Part shown: positions 1 to 6,414 of the stretch, piece by piece | How positions within the stretch are numbered: position 1 is the stretch's first letter | How the letters are laid out: every line of letters begins with the position of its first letter | The notes under the pieces: generated by a model | Seen by the model: only the letters and a program-made list of their open reading frames with translations | Database searches by the model: none | Told to the model about the DNA's origin: nothing | Translations under genes and position numbers: made by a program | From: Vulcanimicrobiota bacterium | GTDB taxonomy: Bacteria > Vulcanimicrobiota > Vulcanimicrobiia > Vulcanimicrobiales > Vulcanimicrobiaceae | Assembly (NCBI GenBank): GCA_003168375.1 | Contig: PMSI01000003.1 | Location: 1-64,000 of the forward strand | Reading direction: 5' to 3' | DNA length: 64,000 nt

Positions 1-1
1 T

Positions 2-211
2 AACGGATACGGCAACAACGGCTATGGCGGCAACGGCAGGCTCCCGGCCGGCTCGTACCAGCAGAGCTGCACGAACGCGACGATGAACGGCGGGGTCCTC
101 ACTGCGAACTGCCCGGCCGGAAACGGTGCGCGGACGACGTCGTCGATCAACGCCTCGGCGTGCCGTGGTGCGGACATCGCAAACAGGAACGGCCGCTTGC
201 AGTGTGGCTGA
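2..211 (+). CDS. Cyanovirin-N homology (CVNH) domain protein, C-terminal end
   Basis: Only the last 69 codons are in the window; the 5' part lies upstream. After a Gly/Asn-rich linker (NGYGNNGYGGNG) comes a CVNH-like repeat: GSYQQSCTNATMNG, LTANC, SSINASACRG, IANRNGRLQCG. The spacing of four cysteines and the terminal NGxLxC are typical of this family, which comprises small carbohydrate-binding (lectin) domains, often secreted. The linker suggests that other domains precede it. TGA lies at 209-211, followed by a terminator hairpin. The family call rests on the repeat pattern and cysteine spacing; the role is unknown. Confidence 0.7.
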   Translation, partial: NGYGNNGYGGNGRLPAGSYQQSCTNATMNGGVLTANCPAGNGARTTSSINASACRGADIANRNGRLQCG

Positions 212-253
212 GCCCCGCGAACCTCGCGTAACGGACGAAACCGACCCAAACGG

Positions 254-280
254 AAAACCGCGCTCGCCAGCGCGGTTTTT
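254..280. terminator. Bidirectional intrinsic terminator
   Basis: A perfect stem (AAAACCGCGCT / AGCGCGGTTTT) with a short CGCC loop is flanked by A and T runs, so it can terminate both the lectin-like gene from the left and marC, whose stop codon touches it from the right. Confidence 0.85.
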
Positions 281-912
281 CAGGTCCGGATGAAGAAGGG
301 CGTTCCTAAGAGGCCGTTGATCGCGAACTGCACGGCAAGCGCGGCGAGGATGATCCCGAACAGGCGCGTGACGACGTGGATCCCCGTCTTGCCGATGATG
401 CGCTGCAGGTAGGTCGCTCCGCTCATGCAGAGCCACGTCACCGCGAGCGCGCATCCGTACGCAAGGAACACCGTCGCGACGCGCATCTCGTCGCCGTGGG
501 TCTCGCCGCTGAGCAGCAGCACGGTCGCGATCGTACCGGGACCCGCAATCATCGGGATCGCCAGCGGGAAGACGGCGGGATTGTTCGCCTCGCTCGCGTC
601 ACGCGTCTCCTCGACGGTCTGCTTCGCGCCGGTCGGGCGAGCGAACAGCATGTCGATCGCGATGAGGAACAGCAACAGACCGCCGGCGATCGTGAACGCG
701 GGCAGCGTGATCCCGAGATAACCGAGTAGCGCGCGGCCGACCAACCCCATGACGAGGATCACGGCGGCGGCGACGAGCACCGCCTCGTTGACGATGCGCT
801 GGCGGCTGCGCCGCACGCCGCTCGTCGCGACGATCGTCAGCGGGATCATCCCAACCGGGTCGATGATGGTGATTGCGGTGGCGAACGCGGTCGCCGCGAA
901 CTGGAGGTCCAG
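280..912 (-). CDS. MarC family integral membrane protein
   Basis: The protein is about 210 residues with around six hydrophobic segments and MarC landmarks near the N-terminus (AFATAITIIDPVGMIPL) and in the middle (FPLAIPMIAGPGTIATVLLL). MarC-type (UPF0056) proteins sit in the inner membrane; their transport role is not established. The frame stays open upstream to 1347, but that part is not MarC-like. The family-matching N-terminus (DLQFAATAF) begins at a CTG (912-910), eight bases after AGGAAGG (927-921), and no ATG, GTG or TTG is available nearby. CTG initiation is therefore the best guess. It ends at the bidirectional terminator. Confidence 0.85.
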   Translation of the reverse strand: MDLQFAATAFATAITIIDPVGMIPLTIVATSGVRRSRQRIVNEAVLVAAAVILVMGLVGRALLGYLGITLPAFTIAGGLLLFLIAIDMLFARPTGAKQTVEETRDASEANNPAVFPLAIPMIAGPGTIATVLLLSGETHGDEMRVATVFLAYGCALAVTWLCMSGATYLQRIIGKTGIHVVTRLFGIILAALAVQFAINGLLGTPFFIRT

Positions 913-990
913 GTCGGGTCCCTTCCTGCGGGGTGCCGAGCCTTCACGCGGTAGGAGGCGCGGTCCTGTGACGCGTACGGCCCTGATCCC

Positions 991-1818
991 GTGTTCGCAC
1001 CTGAAGTGGTCGACCTGCCCGACCCGTGGCCCGCGTGCCGCTCCGCGCGCTGCGGCTCGACGGTCGCGATCGCGCGGATCGACGCGCCCTTCGGCCCGGT
1101 CGTCGTCACGTGCGAGAACGGACACTACCGCAAGTACCAGCGCAAGGGCGACTTCCGCGGCCGCGGCCGCTACGCGCGGCTGTTCAGCGACGCGGCGGTC
1201 GGTGCGCTCGCGCCGCGGAGCGCTCGCGAGCGGCGGCTCGAGCCCAACGAACGCCGCTGCGCCGAGATCGTCGAAGATGCCGAGCGCTGCGCGCTCTGCG
1301 GCACGCCGCCGGCCGAGCATCCGTACCGGCCCGACCTCGATCTGCACAGCGACCGTGACGTATGGGCGTGGTTCCAGCGCTGGCGGCCGCCGGTGTACGC
1401 CGAACTTCGCGAGGCGGTGGCGATCGTCCAGCAGCGCGAGCAGCTAACACTTGGCGGCTGGCGCTTGAAGATCCCCGCCGCGCTTCGCGAGCGCGTCGTC
1501 GAAGCGCTCGAGGAATCCGCGTTGCAAGCGGACCACGTCGTCCCGCTTGCGCGGCTCGCGCCCGTCCTAGACGCGCTGACGGATGGCGAGGTCGATTTCG
1601 CCGTGCACCAGCTGCTCGTCGCGATCTGCCGCCGTTGCAACCACGGTCGCTGGCGGATGTCGCTCGGCCGCGAGGACTACCTGCGCGAGTACGTGCTGGC
1701 GGTCCACGGCGGCGACGAGCGCATGGCGCGCGCCGACGCCGCTCGGTGGCAATTGATGGAGAGCGTAGCGTTTGCGGCCGCGCGCGTTCGGCTAGCCACC
1801 GACGAACGCTCGGCCTGA
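991..1818 (+). CDS. HNH endonuclease-like zinc protein
   Basis: The product is 275 residues from a GTG start. Its C-terminal half carries an HNH-type layout: CALC (100-103), ADHVVPLARL (180-189) and CRRCNHGRW (213-221). The two CxxC pairs would bind structural zinc, and the DH and following N/H residues would form the beta-beta-alpha-metal active site. A second cysteine cluster (C16, C21, C41, then ENGH) near the N-terminus looks like an extra zinc ribbon. It is divergent from marC with about 80 bp between starts. HNH folds occur in restriction, homing and repair nucleases; nothing beside it tells which applies. Confidence 0.6.
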   Translation: MFAPEVVDLPDPWPACRSARCGSTVAIARIDAPFGPVVVTCENGHYRKYQRKGDFRGRGRYARLFSDAAVGALAPRSARERRLEPNERRCAEIVEDAERCALCGTPPAEHPYRPDLDLHSDRDVWAWFQRWRPPVYAELREAVAIVQQREQLTLGGWRLKIPAALRERVVEALEESALQADHVVPLARLAPVLDALTDGEVDFAVHQLLVAICRRCNHGRWRMSLGREDYLREYVLAVHGGDERMARADAARWQLMESVAFAAARVRLATDERSA

Positions 1819-1824
1819 TCGCGT

Positions 1825-2073
1825 TCAGCCGCGCCGAACGAGTGGCGTGACGTTGCTCGGCAGCGCGACATCGTCCTGAGCGTCGAGCGGAAAGAACGCG
1901 ACGACATGCGACGTCACGACCGTCGCCATCGTCGTCATCCCGTCCTGATACCGGTCGACCGGGATCTCGACGACGCGCTCGCGGTTCTCGATCGCCGCGA
2001 GGATGTGCCGCCGCGTGCTCTCGTCGACGAGATGCGTCCCTTTGGTGAGGATCAGGCTGAACCGGGCGGCCAT
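1825..2073 (-). CDS. Small hypothetical protein (82 aa)
   Basis: It is convergent with the HNH gene, only 6 bp apart. The chosen ATG gives MAARFSLILTKGTHLVDESTRRHILAAIENRERVVEIPVD and onward; the frame is open further upstream but that extension looks non-coding (Ser/Arg/Thr-rich). No family is recognised and no signal peptide or membrane segment is seen. The body resembles a compact alpha/beta fold with a short basic helix (ESTRRHILAAIENRERV). A perfect palindrome lies 42 bp upstream. Confidence 0.55.
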   Translation of the reverse strand: MAARFSLILTKGTHLVDESTRRHILAAIENRERVVEIPVDRYQDGMTTMATVVTSHVVAFFPLDAQDDVALPSNVTPLVRRG

Positions 2074-2114
2074 CGACCCAATGCTACGGGACGCACCGTG
2101 CGAAGCGCCTTGAG

Positions 2115-2136
2115 CACAGCGTGTGGCAACGCTGTG
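2115..2136. promoter_or_regulatory. Perfect 8-bp palindrome (CACAGCGT-N6-ACGCTGTG)
   Basis: The inverted repeat with a 6-bp spacer lies 42 bp upstream of the 82-aa gene. It could be an operator or part of an RNA hairpin. No T-run follows, so an intrinsic terminator is less likely. The function is inferred from position only. Confidence 0.35.
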
Positions 2137-2202
2137 AGTAGGACACTTTGTGGAGAAAATCGGCGTCAGTGGATGTGTGGAACGCGAGCACGACCCAAGC
2201 GT

Positions 2203-2244
2203 GGACCGGCGCCGTGCCATATGGTTGGCATCGTGCGCCGGTCC
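2203..2244 (-). terminator. Strong hairpin downstream of phaZ
   Basis: A 10-bp perfect GC stem (GGACCGGCGC at 2203-2212 with GCGCCGGTCC at 2235-2244) encloses a second 5-bp stem (TGCCA/TGGCA). It begins 13 bp after the phaZ stop. There is no T-tract, so it may be a terminator or a 3'-end protecting structure. Confidence 0.55.
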
Positions 2245-2257
2245 GGTGACCGCTCGG

Positions 2258-3448
2258 TTAGGTCGCGAACTCCGTGATGAACGCGGCGATCTCCGGCGCG
2301 ATCGCGGTGCGCCACTTCTGGCCGCTGAAGATGCCGTAGTGGCCGACGCCGGACTGCAGCACGTTGCGCCGCCGCCGTGCCGGAATGCCGGTGCACAGCG
2401 CGTGCGCTGCGTAGGTCTGTCCCGGCGCCGAGATGTCGTCGAGCTCGCCCTCGACCGTGAGCAGCGCGGTCTTCGCGATCGCGCCGGGATCGACGCGACG
2501 GCCGCGCCACATCATCGTTCCGTTCGCAAGGGTGGCATGCTTGAACACCTCGGCGACGGTCTGCAAGTAGAACTCCGCCGGGATGTCCATCACGCTGAGG
2601 TACTCGTCGTAAAAGGCGCGCCGCCGCTGCGCCGACTCGCCGTCGCCGCGGACGAGGTCCTCGAAGATCTTCCAGTGCGCGTCCATGTGGCGGTCCGGAT
2701 GCATCGACATGAACGCGCCGATCTGCAGGAAGCCCGGATAGACCTCGCGTCCGGCGCCGCGGTACCACGAGGGCACGCTCATCGTCAGCTCGCTCTTGAA
2801 CCATTTGAGCGAGCGCGACGAGGCGAGCTCGGTCGGTGCGGTCGGTGCGACGCGTACGTCGACCGGTCCGCCCATCAGCACCATCGAGCGCGGCTGCGCC
2901 GGATCGTCCTCCGCGGCGAGCAGCGCGACGGCGGCGAGCACCGCCGGCGCCGGCTGACAGACGGCGACGACGTGGACGTCGGGGCCCAGGATGCGCATGT
3001 ACGTCATTACGTAGGCAACGTACTCGTCGAGATCGAAGCGCCCGGCGCTCAGCGGAACATCGCGCGCGTCGGCCCAGTCGGTGATGTACACGTCGTGGTC
3101 GTCCATGAGCACTTCGACGGTGTTGCGCAGCAGCGTCGCGTAGTGCCCGGACATCGGTGCGACCAGCAGGATGCGTGGCCGCCCGAGCGCGCCGTCGTGC
3201 ACGAAGCGGATCAGCCGCCCGAACGGGCGCTCGTCGATGACGTCGATCTTCGCGGGCAGATTCCAGGCCGGTTTCCCGCGGCGCTCGGTGACGCCCGAAA
3301 AGACGTCGGCCCCGGCGTTCAACATCCGGCCGGGGAGCGTGTAGGAGAAGGGGTTGAACGGGTTGCCGAACAGGGCTTTCGTCGCGGCTGCAGACCAGCG
3401 CGCAGGGGTCATCGCGAGATACGCCGCGTCGTACTGTTCGTAGTAGAT
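2258..3448 (-). CDS. phaZ: Intracellular polyhydroxybutyrate depolymerase
   Basis: This alpha/beta hydrolase is about 396 aa. The nucleophile elbow is VCQPAP, with Cys as in intracellular PHB depolymerases (PhaZ) rather than the Ser of PHA synthases; the acid lies in EGELDDISAPGQT and the His in SGVGHYGIFSG. Its role is to mobilise stored PHB to hydroxybutyrate units at the granule. The first ATG (3412) gives 384 aa, but the frame continues upstream with YYEQYDAAYLA, which resembles the family's N-terminus (LYELYEAQ). A GGAGG (3460-3456) stands seven bases before an ATC codon (3448-3446). I extend to that ATC; the ATG is the conservative alternative. It is divergent from phaB. Confidence 0.88.
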   Translation of the reverse strand: MYYEQYDAAYLAMTPARWSAAATKALFGNPFNPFSYTLPGRMLNAGADVFSGVTERRGKPAWNLPAKIDVIDERPFGRLIRFVHDGALGRPRILLVAPMSGHYATLLRNTVEVLMDDHDVYITDWADARDVPLSAGRFDLDEYVAYVMTYMRILGPDVHVVAVCQPAPAVLAAVALLAAEDDPAQPRSMVLMGGPVDVRVAPTAPTELASSRSLKWFKSELTMSVPSWYRGAGREVYPGFLQIGAFMSMHPDRHMDAHWKIFEDLVRGDGESAQRRRAFYDEYLSVMDIPAEFYLQTVAEVFKHATLANGTMMWRGRRVDPGAIAKTALLTVEGELDDISAPGQTYAAHALCTGIPARRRRNVLQSGVGHYGIFSGQKWRTAIAPEIAAFITEFAT

Positions 3449-3565
3449 TGCGTTGCCTCCAGCGCCGTTTTCCCCAAATGTGGAAATCGGATCCGACCGT
3501 TCGCCACCCGGCTATTGACGCGCGTCTTCCGCCGGGTCGAGGAAAAGACCTCGCCGGGCCCGTTT

Positions 3566-3588
3566 GTCACCCTGAGCCCGTCGAAGGG
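3566..3588. repeat. Dispersed GTCGAAGGG repeat, copy 1
   Basis: The motif CCTGAGC..GTCGAAGGG in the phaZ-phaB intergenic region belongs to a short dispersed repeat widespread in environmental GC-rich genomes. A second copy lies at 55242-55273 inside the livM start. The 19-base cores match at 16 positions. Confidence 0.6.
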
Positions 3589-3641
3589 TCGGAGGAAGGC
3601 GGGCTCTTCCAGCGATATCGGCCTCTTGCGGAGGAACTCGC

Positions 3642-4382
3642 ATGTTTGACGGCCACGTCGCCCTGATCACGGGCGGCACGCGCGGGATCGGCGCGGCGAT
3701 CACGACCATGCTTGCCAAGAACGGCGTGCGGGTCGCAGCCGGCTACAGCAAGGGCCAAGACGCCGCCGAGGCGCTCCAGAAGAAGTTGACCGCCGGCGGC
3801 GCGCAGGTCTCGGTGCACCAGGGTCGTGTCGACCAGATGGACGATTGCGCGCGGGTCACCGCCGAAGTGCTCGCACGTTTTGGGCGGATCGACTTCCTGG
3901 TCAACAACGCCGGGATCACGGTCGACAAGACCGTGCGCAAGATGACCGCCGACGACTGGCAAAACGTCCTCAACGTGAACCTGTTCGGCGCCTTCGCCAT
4001 GACGAAGGCCGTGCTCGAGCACATGATCGAGCGGGGCTCCGGACGGATCATCAACATCAGCTCGGTGATCGGCGAGACCGGGAACGTCGGCCAGGCGAAC
4101 TACGCGGCGTCAAAAGCCGGGATGGTCGGGTTCAGCAAGAGCCTCGCGCTCGAGATGTCGCGCCGCGGCATCACGGTGAACGTCGTCGCGCCGGGATTCA
4201 TCGGAACCGAGATGGTCGAGCAGATGCCCAAGGCCGCACTCGACGCGGTCGTCGAGAAGATCCCGTTACGCCGGCTCGGACGCCCGGACGAGGTCGCGCG
4301 CGTCGTGCAGTTTCTGCTCGAGGACGAGTCCAGCTACATCACGGGGGCCGTCTACACGATCAACGGCGGCTTGGACATGTAG
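3642..4382 (+). CDS. phaB: Acetoacetyl-CoA reductase (SDR family)
   Basis: A 246-aa short-chain dehydrogenase: cofactor motif TGGTRGIG (10-17), NNAG (88-91), catalytic Ser in NISSVIG and YAASK (Y/K). It would reduce acetoacetyl-CoA to (R)-3-hydroxybutyryl-CoA with NADPH, the precursor of PHB. FabG is the close alternative; the adjacent phaZ, XRE regulator and phasin favour PhaB. A GGAGGA Shine-Dalgarno precedes the ATG by six bases. The XRE gene starts one base after the stop codon, so the two are cotranscribed. No PHA synthase or thiolase is present in the window. Confidence 0.85.
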   Translation: MFDGHVALITGGTRGIGAAITTMLAKNGVRVAAGYSKGQDAAEALQKKLTAGGAQVSVHQGRVDQMDDCARVTAEVLARFGRIDFLVNNAGITVDKTVRKMTADDWQNVLNVNLFGAFAMTKAVLEHMIERGSGRIINISSVIGETGNVGQANYAASKAGMVGFSKSLALEMSRRGITVNVVAPGFIGTEMVEQMPKAALDAVVEKIPLRRLGRPDEVARVVQFLLEDESSYITGAVYTINGGLDM

Positions 4383-4383
4383 G

Positions 4384-4752
4384 GTGTCGAAAAACAACGA
4401 TCGCGACGCGGTCTGGAACGGCGTCGGCGAGTTCATCCGAGCGCAGCGCGAGATGGCGCGCCTCTCGCTGCGGCAGTTGGCGGAGATCGCGAACATCTCC
4501 AATCCCTATTTGAGCCAGGTCGAACGCGGGCTGCACAAACCGTCGGCCGACGTGCTCAAGAACCTCGCCTCGGCGCTCAAGATCTCGGCCGAGACGATGT
4601 ACGCCCAGGCCGGGCTGCTCGACGAGAGCTCGGCGAGCGCGGGGCGCAGCGGTCAGGAGGTCGAGGAGGCGATCCGGTTCGACGCGCGGCTCTCGGTGGA
4701 TCAGAAGGAGACGCTCGTTCGCATCTACCGGGGGTTCGTGGAGCGACCGTAG
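4384..4752 (+). CDS. XRE-family HTH regulator of the PHB cluster
   Basis: The product is 122 aa from a GTG start. An XRE/Cro-type helix-turn-helix covers about residues 13-67 (IRAQREMARLSLRQLAEIANISNPYLSQVERGLHKPS). The tail (about 75-122) is acidic and then basic, with no known sensor domain. It follows phaB by one base and precedes the phasin promoter, so it is the obvious candidate to bind the inverted repeat overlapping that promoter. That would parallel PhaR-type control of phasins, although this is a different regulator family. Confidence 0.8.
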   Translation: MSKNNDRDAVWNGVGEFIRAQREMARLSLRQLAEIANISNPYLSQVERGLHKPSADVLKNLASALKISAETMYAQAGLLDESSASAGRSGQEVEEAIRFDARLSVDQKETLVRIYRGFVERP

Positions 4753-4772
4753 CCCCGGCCGGCCGCGCTCTC

Positions 4773-4811
4773 TTGACATATCTAGCATGTGCTTGATATA
4801 CTTAGCACATG
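4773..4811 (+). promoter_or_regulatory. Phasin promoter with overlapping operator; leaderless start
   Basis: A strong sigma-70 type promoter is visible: TTGACA (4773-4778), 18-bp spacer, TATACT (4797-4802). Transcription should start about seven bases later, at the phasin ATG (4809), leaving no room for a Shine-Dalgarno. A perfect 8-bp inverted repeat, CATGTGCT (4786-4793) and AGCACATG (4804-4811), with a 10-bp spacer brackets the -10 box, so a bound repressor would block RNA polymerase. The likely ligand is the XRE protein just upstream. Confidence 0.75.
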
Positions 4812-5135
4812 ACGTATCTCGAAACCCTCGGCAAGCTCCAGGAGCAGAGCCTCGAGGCCCTCAAGCAGGTGCAGGCGACCCAGCTCGCCGCCCTCACCAC
4901 GATCGGCGAGCTCGTCTCGACCGTGCCGCCCTTCCGCTCGGCGTCGACCGTCGCCAGCCTGCCGACGTTCGCCGAACTGGCCGAGCTCAACGCCGCCTTC
5001 GTTCGCAGCCTGCTCGAGCAGCAGAATGCCTACGCCTCGCAGCTCACCGGCGTCTTCACCGCGACCCAGAAGAACGTCGTCGAGGCCGCCGAGCGCGTCG
5101 TCCAGACGGCCGCCACCACCGCGACCGCCAAGTAA
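4809..5135 (+). CDS. Phasin-like PHB granule protein
   Basis: It is 108 aa, almost wholly helical, and rich in Ala, Leu, Gln and Thr, with no Cys. The heptad-like sequence (LGKLQEQSLEALKQVQATQLAALTTIGELV, then LAELNAAFVRSLLEQQNAYASQLTGVF and VVEAAERVVQTA) matches the amphipathic helices of phasins, which coat PHB granules and set their size. Position in the PHB cluster supports this. The mRNA is probably leaderless. A strong terminator follows 20 bp after the stop codon. Confidence 0.78.
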   Translation: MTYLETLGKLQEQSLEALKQVQATQLAALTTIGELVSTVPPFRSASTVASLPTFAELAELNAAFVRSLLEQQNAYASQLTGVFTATQKNVVEAAERVVQTAATTATAK

Positions 5136-5155
5136 CCTCGGCTTCACGCCGCAAC

Positions 5156-5186
5156 AAAAGGCCGCCTCACGCCGAGGCGGCCTTTT
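5156..5186. terminator. Intrinsic terminator between convergent phasin and dynamin genes
   Basis: A 9-bp perfect stem GGCCGCCTC / GAGGCGGCC with a 5-base loop is preceded by AAAA and followed by TTTT. It works in both directions, ending the phasin transcript and the three-gene dynamin operon. Confidence 0.93.
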
Positions 5187-5203
5187 CGCTGTCGGTCAGC
5201 CGG

Positions 5204-6412
5204 TCAAGGCCTCTCCGAACGAATTCGGTTTGCCTCTCCGATGATGATCTGGTCGAGCGCGTCGGCGATGGCGTCGAGCCGTTCGCTCCAGCCGAGCACT
5301 ACTTCGCGCAGCCCGCCCAGGAAGTCGCGGTCCACCCGCAGCTCGCGAAGTTCCGGTTCGGCCTGGCGGTGAACCTGGATGCGCTCAACGAACGTAGGCT
5401 GCTCCACCTCGCGGCGACGAAGCGCGGACTCAACGTCGCCGAGCCGTCGCTCGGCGTCCGCGCGCTCCGAAGCAAGGCGCCCGGCCAGCTCGGGAAACTG
5501 CGGCTTCGCGGCGAGCGCCGTGCGCTTGAGCTGCACGGCGTTGCGCACGATTCTTACTCGAGCGAGATCATGCGCTAGGTACTCGGCGAGGTCACGCTCG
5601 AATCGCAGGAGCTCGTCATCCTCACCGAGTTCCCGCCCTGCGGCGCGCGCTTCGACCGCGGCAAGCGCATCGACGTAGTACAGCCGACGCGCACGGAGCA
5701 TCGTGCGCGGCGCGAGCTTCCGGGCTCCGTCAGCCTTGACGAGCTCCACATTCTTTTCGTCGTGCAGCAGATTCAACTTGTTGCAGATGAAGAAGATATC
5801 GTGGTGGCCGGCGGCGCGGATCTCGTCGTCGATGAAACGGAAGAGTTTCATCGTACCGGGTTTTTGACAGTCCACGACGACGACGACGGCGTCCGCGGTG
5901 GCGAGATACGCCCTCGCCGCTTTCCCAAGCTCACCGCCGGCATTGAGGCCAGGCGTGTCGAGAATCTCGACCTCCCCGTGACATACCTCCAGCGGCCAGC
6001 AAAGCACGGCTTCGGCGTACTCAGCCGCTTGCACTCCGCTGTCCACGGTTACGCGCTCCGCAAGCGTGCTCACGTCGATCGGAAACGTTCGCCCGTCCTT
6101 GCGGCGGACGATGGTCTGCGGTACGAGTCCCCACTTCACTCGGCAGATGACTGCTGTGGTCGCCACCGCCGACGTCGGCAAGATCTCGCGTCCGAGCATG
6201 GCGTTGATGATCGTGCTTTTGCCCGAGCTGCGTTCGCCGACGAAGAGCACGTTGAGGGTTCCCGCCCGCAGGTCCGCTGCGACGCGAGCGCACGATTCGG
6301 CGCGTTCCGACTCCTGCACGCACGCGAGCCCAGCGGCCAGGGCCTCCGCGAGCGCGACCAGCTCGTCGCGCTGGGCGTGCAAGCCGTCGAACCGACCACG
6401 GCGCTCCACCAA
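5204..6412 (-). CDS. Dynamin-like GTPase (soluble, third gene of operon)
   Basis: 402 aa. GTPase motifs: P-loop GERSSGKS (59-66), switch Thr in VATTAVIC, DTPG (152-155) and NKLN (211-214, in place of NKxD). The rest is helical stalk (about 270-400), and no hydrophobic paddle is visible, unlike the next gene. Bacterial dynamin-like proteins usually work as pairs, one partner membrane-bound. The TTG start lies two bases after the upstream gene's TAA; a GTG follows directly and could serve instead. Its sequence is closest to the neighbouring gene (shared ILPxxAVxTTA, VDCQ and EIRAAGHxDIFFxCNK), so one arose by duplication of the other. Confidence 0.85.
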   Translation of the reverse strand: MVERRGRFDGLHAQRDELVALAEALAAGLACVQESERAESCARVAADLRAGTLNVLFVGERSSGKSTIINAMLGREILPTSAVATTAVICRVKWGLVPQTIVRRKDGRTFPIDVSTLAERVTVDSGVQAAEYAEAVLCWPLEVCHGEVEILDTPGLNAGGELGKAARAYLATADAVVVVVDCQKPGTMKLFRFIDDEIRAAGHHDIFFICNKLNLLHDEKNVELVKADGARKLAPRTMLRARRLYYVDALAAVEARAAGRELGEDDELLRFERDLAEYLAHDLARVRIVRNAVQLKRTALAAKPQFPELAGRLASERADAERRLGDVESALRRREVEQPTFVERIQVHRQAEPELRELRVDRDFLGGLREVVLGWSERLDAIADALDQIIIGEANRIRSERP

Positions 6413-6414
6413 CG

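Noticed and set aside
913-1347. N-terminal extension of the MarC reading frame
   Set aside because: The extension is Arg/Ala-rich, lies over the HNH gene on the other strand and has no MarC similarity.
2150-3649. Long plus-strand frame opposite phaZ
   Set aside because: It is the antisense shadow of phaZ, whose catalytic motifs are intact on the minus strand.
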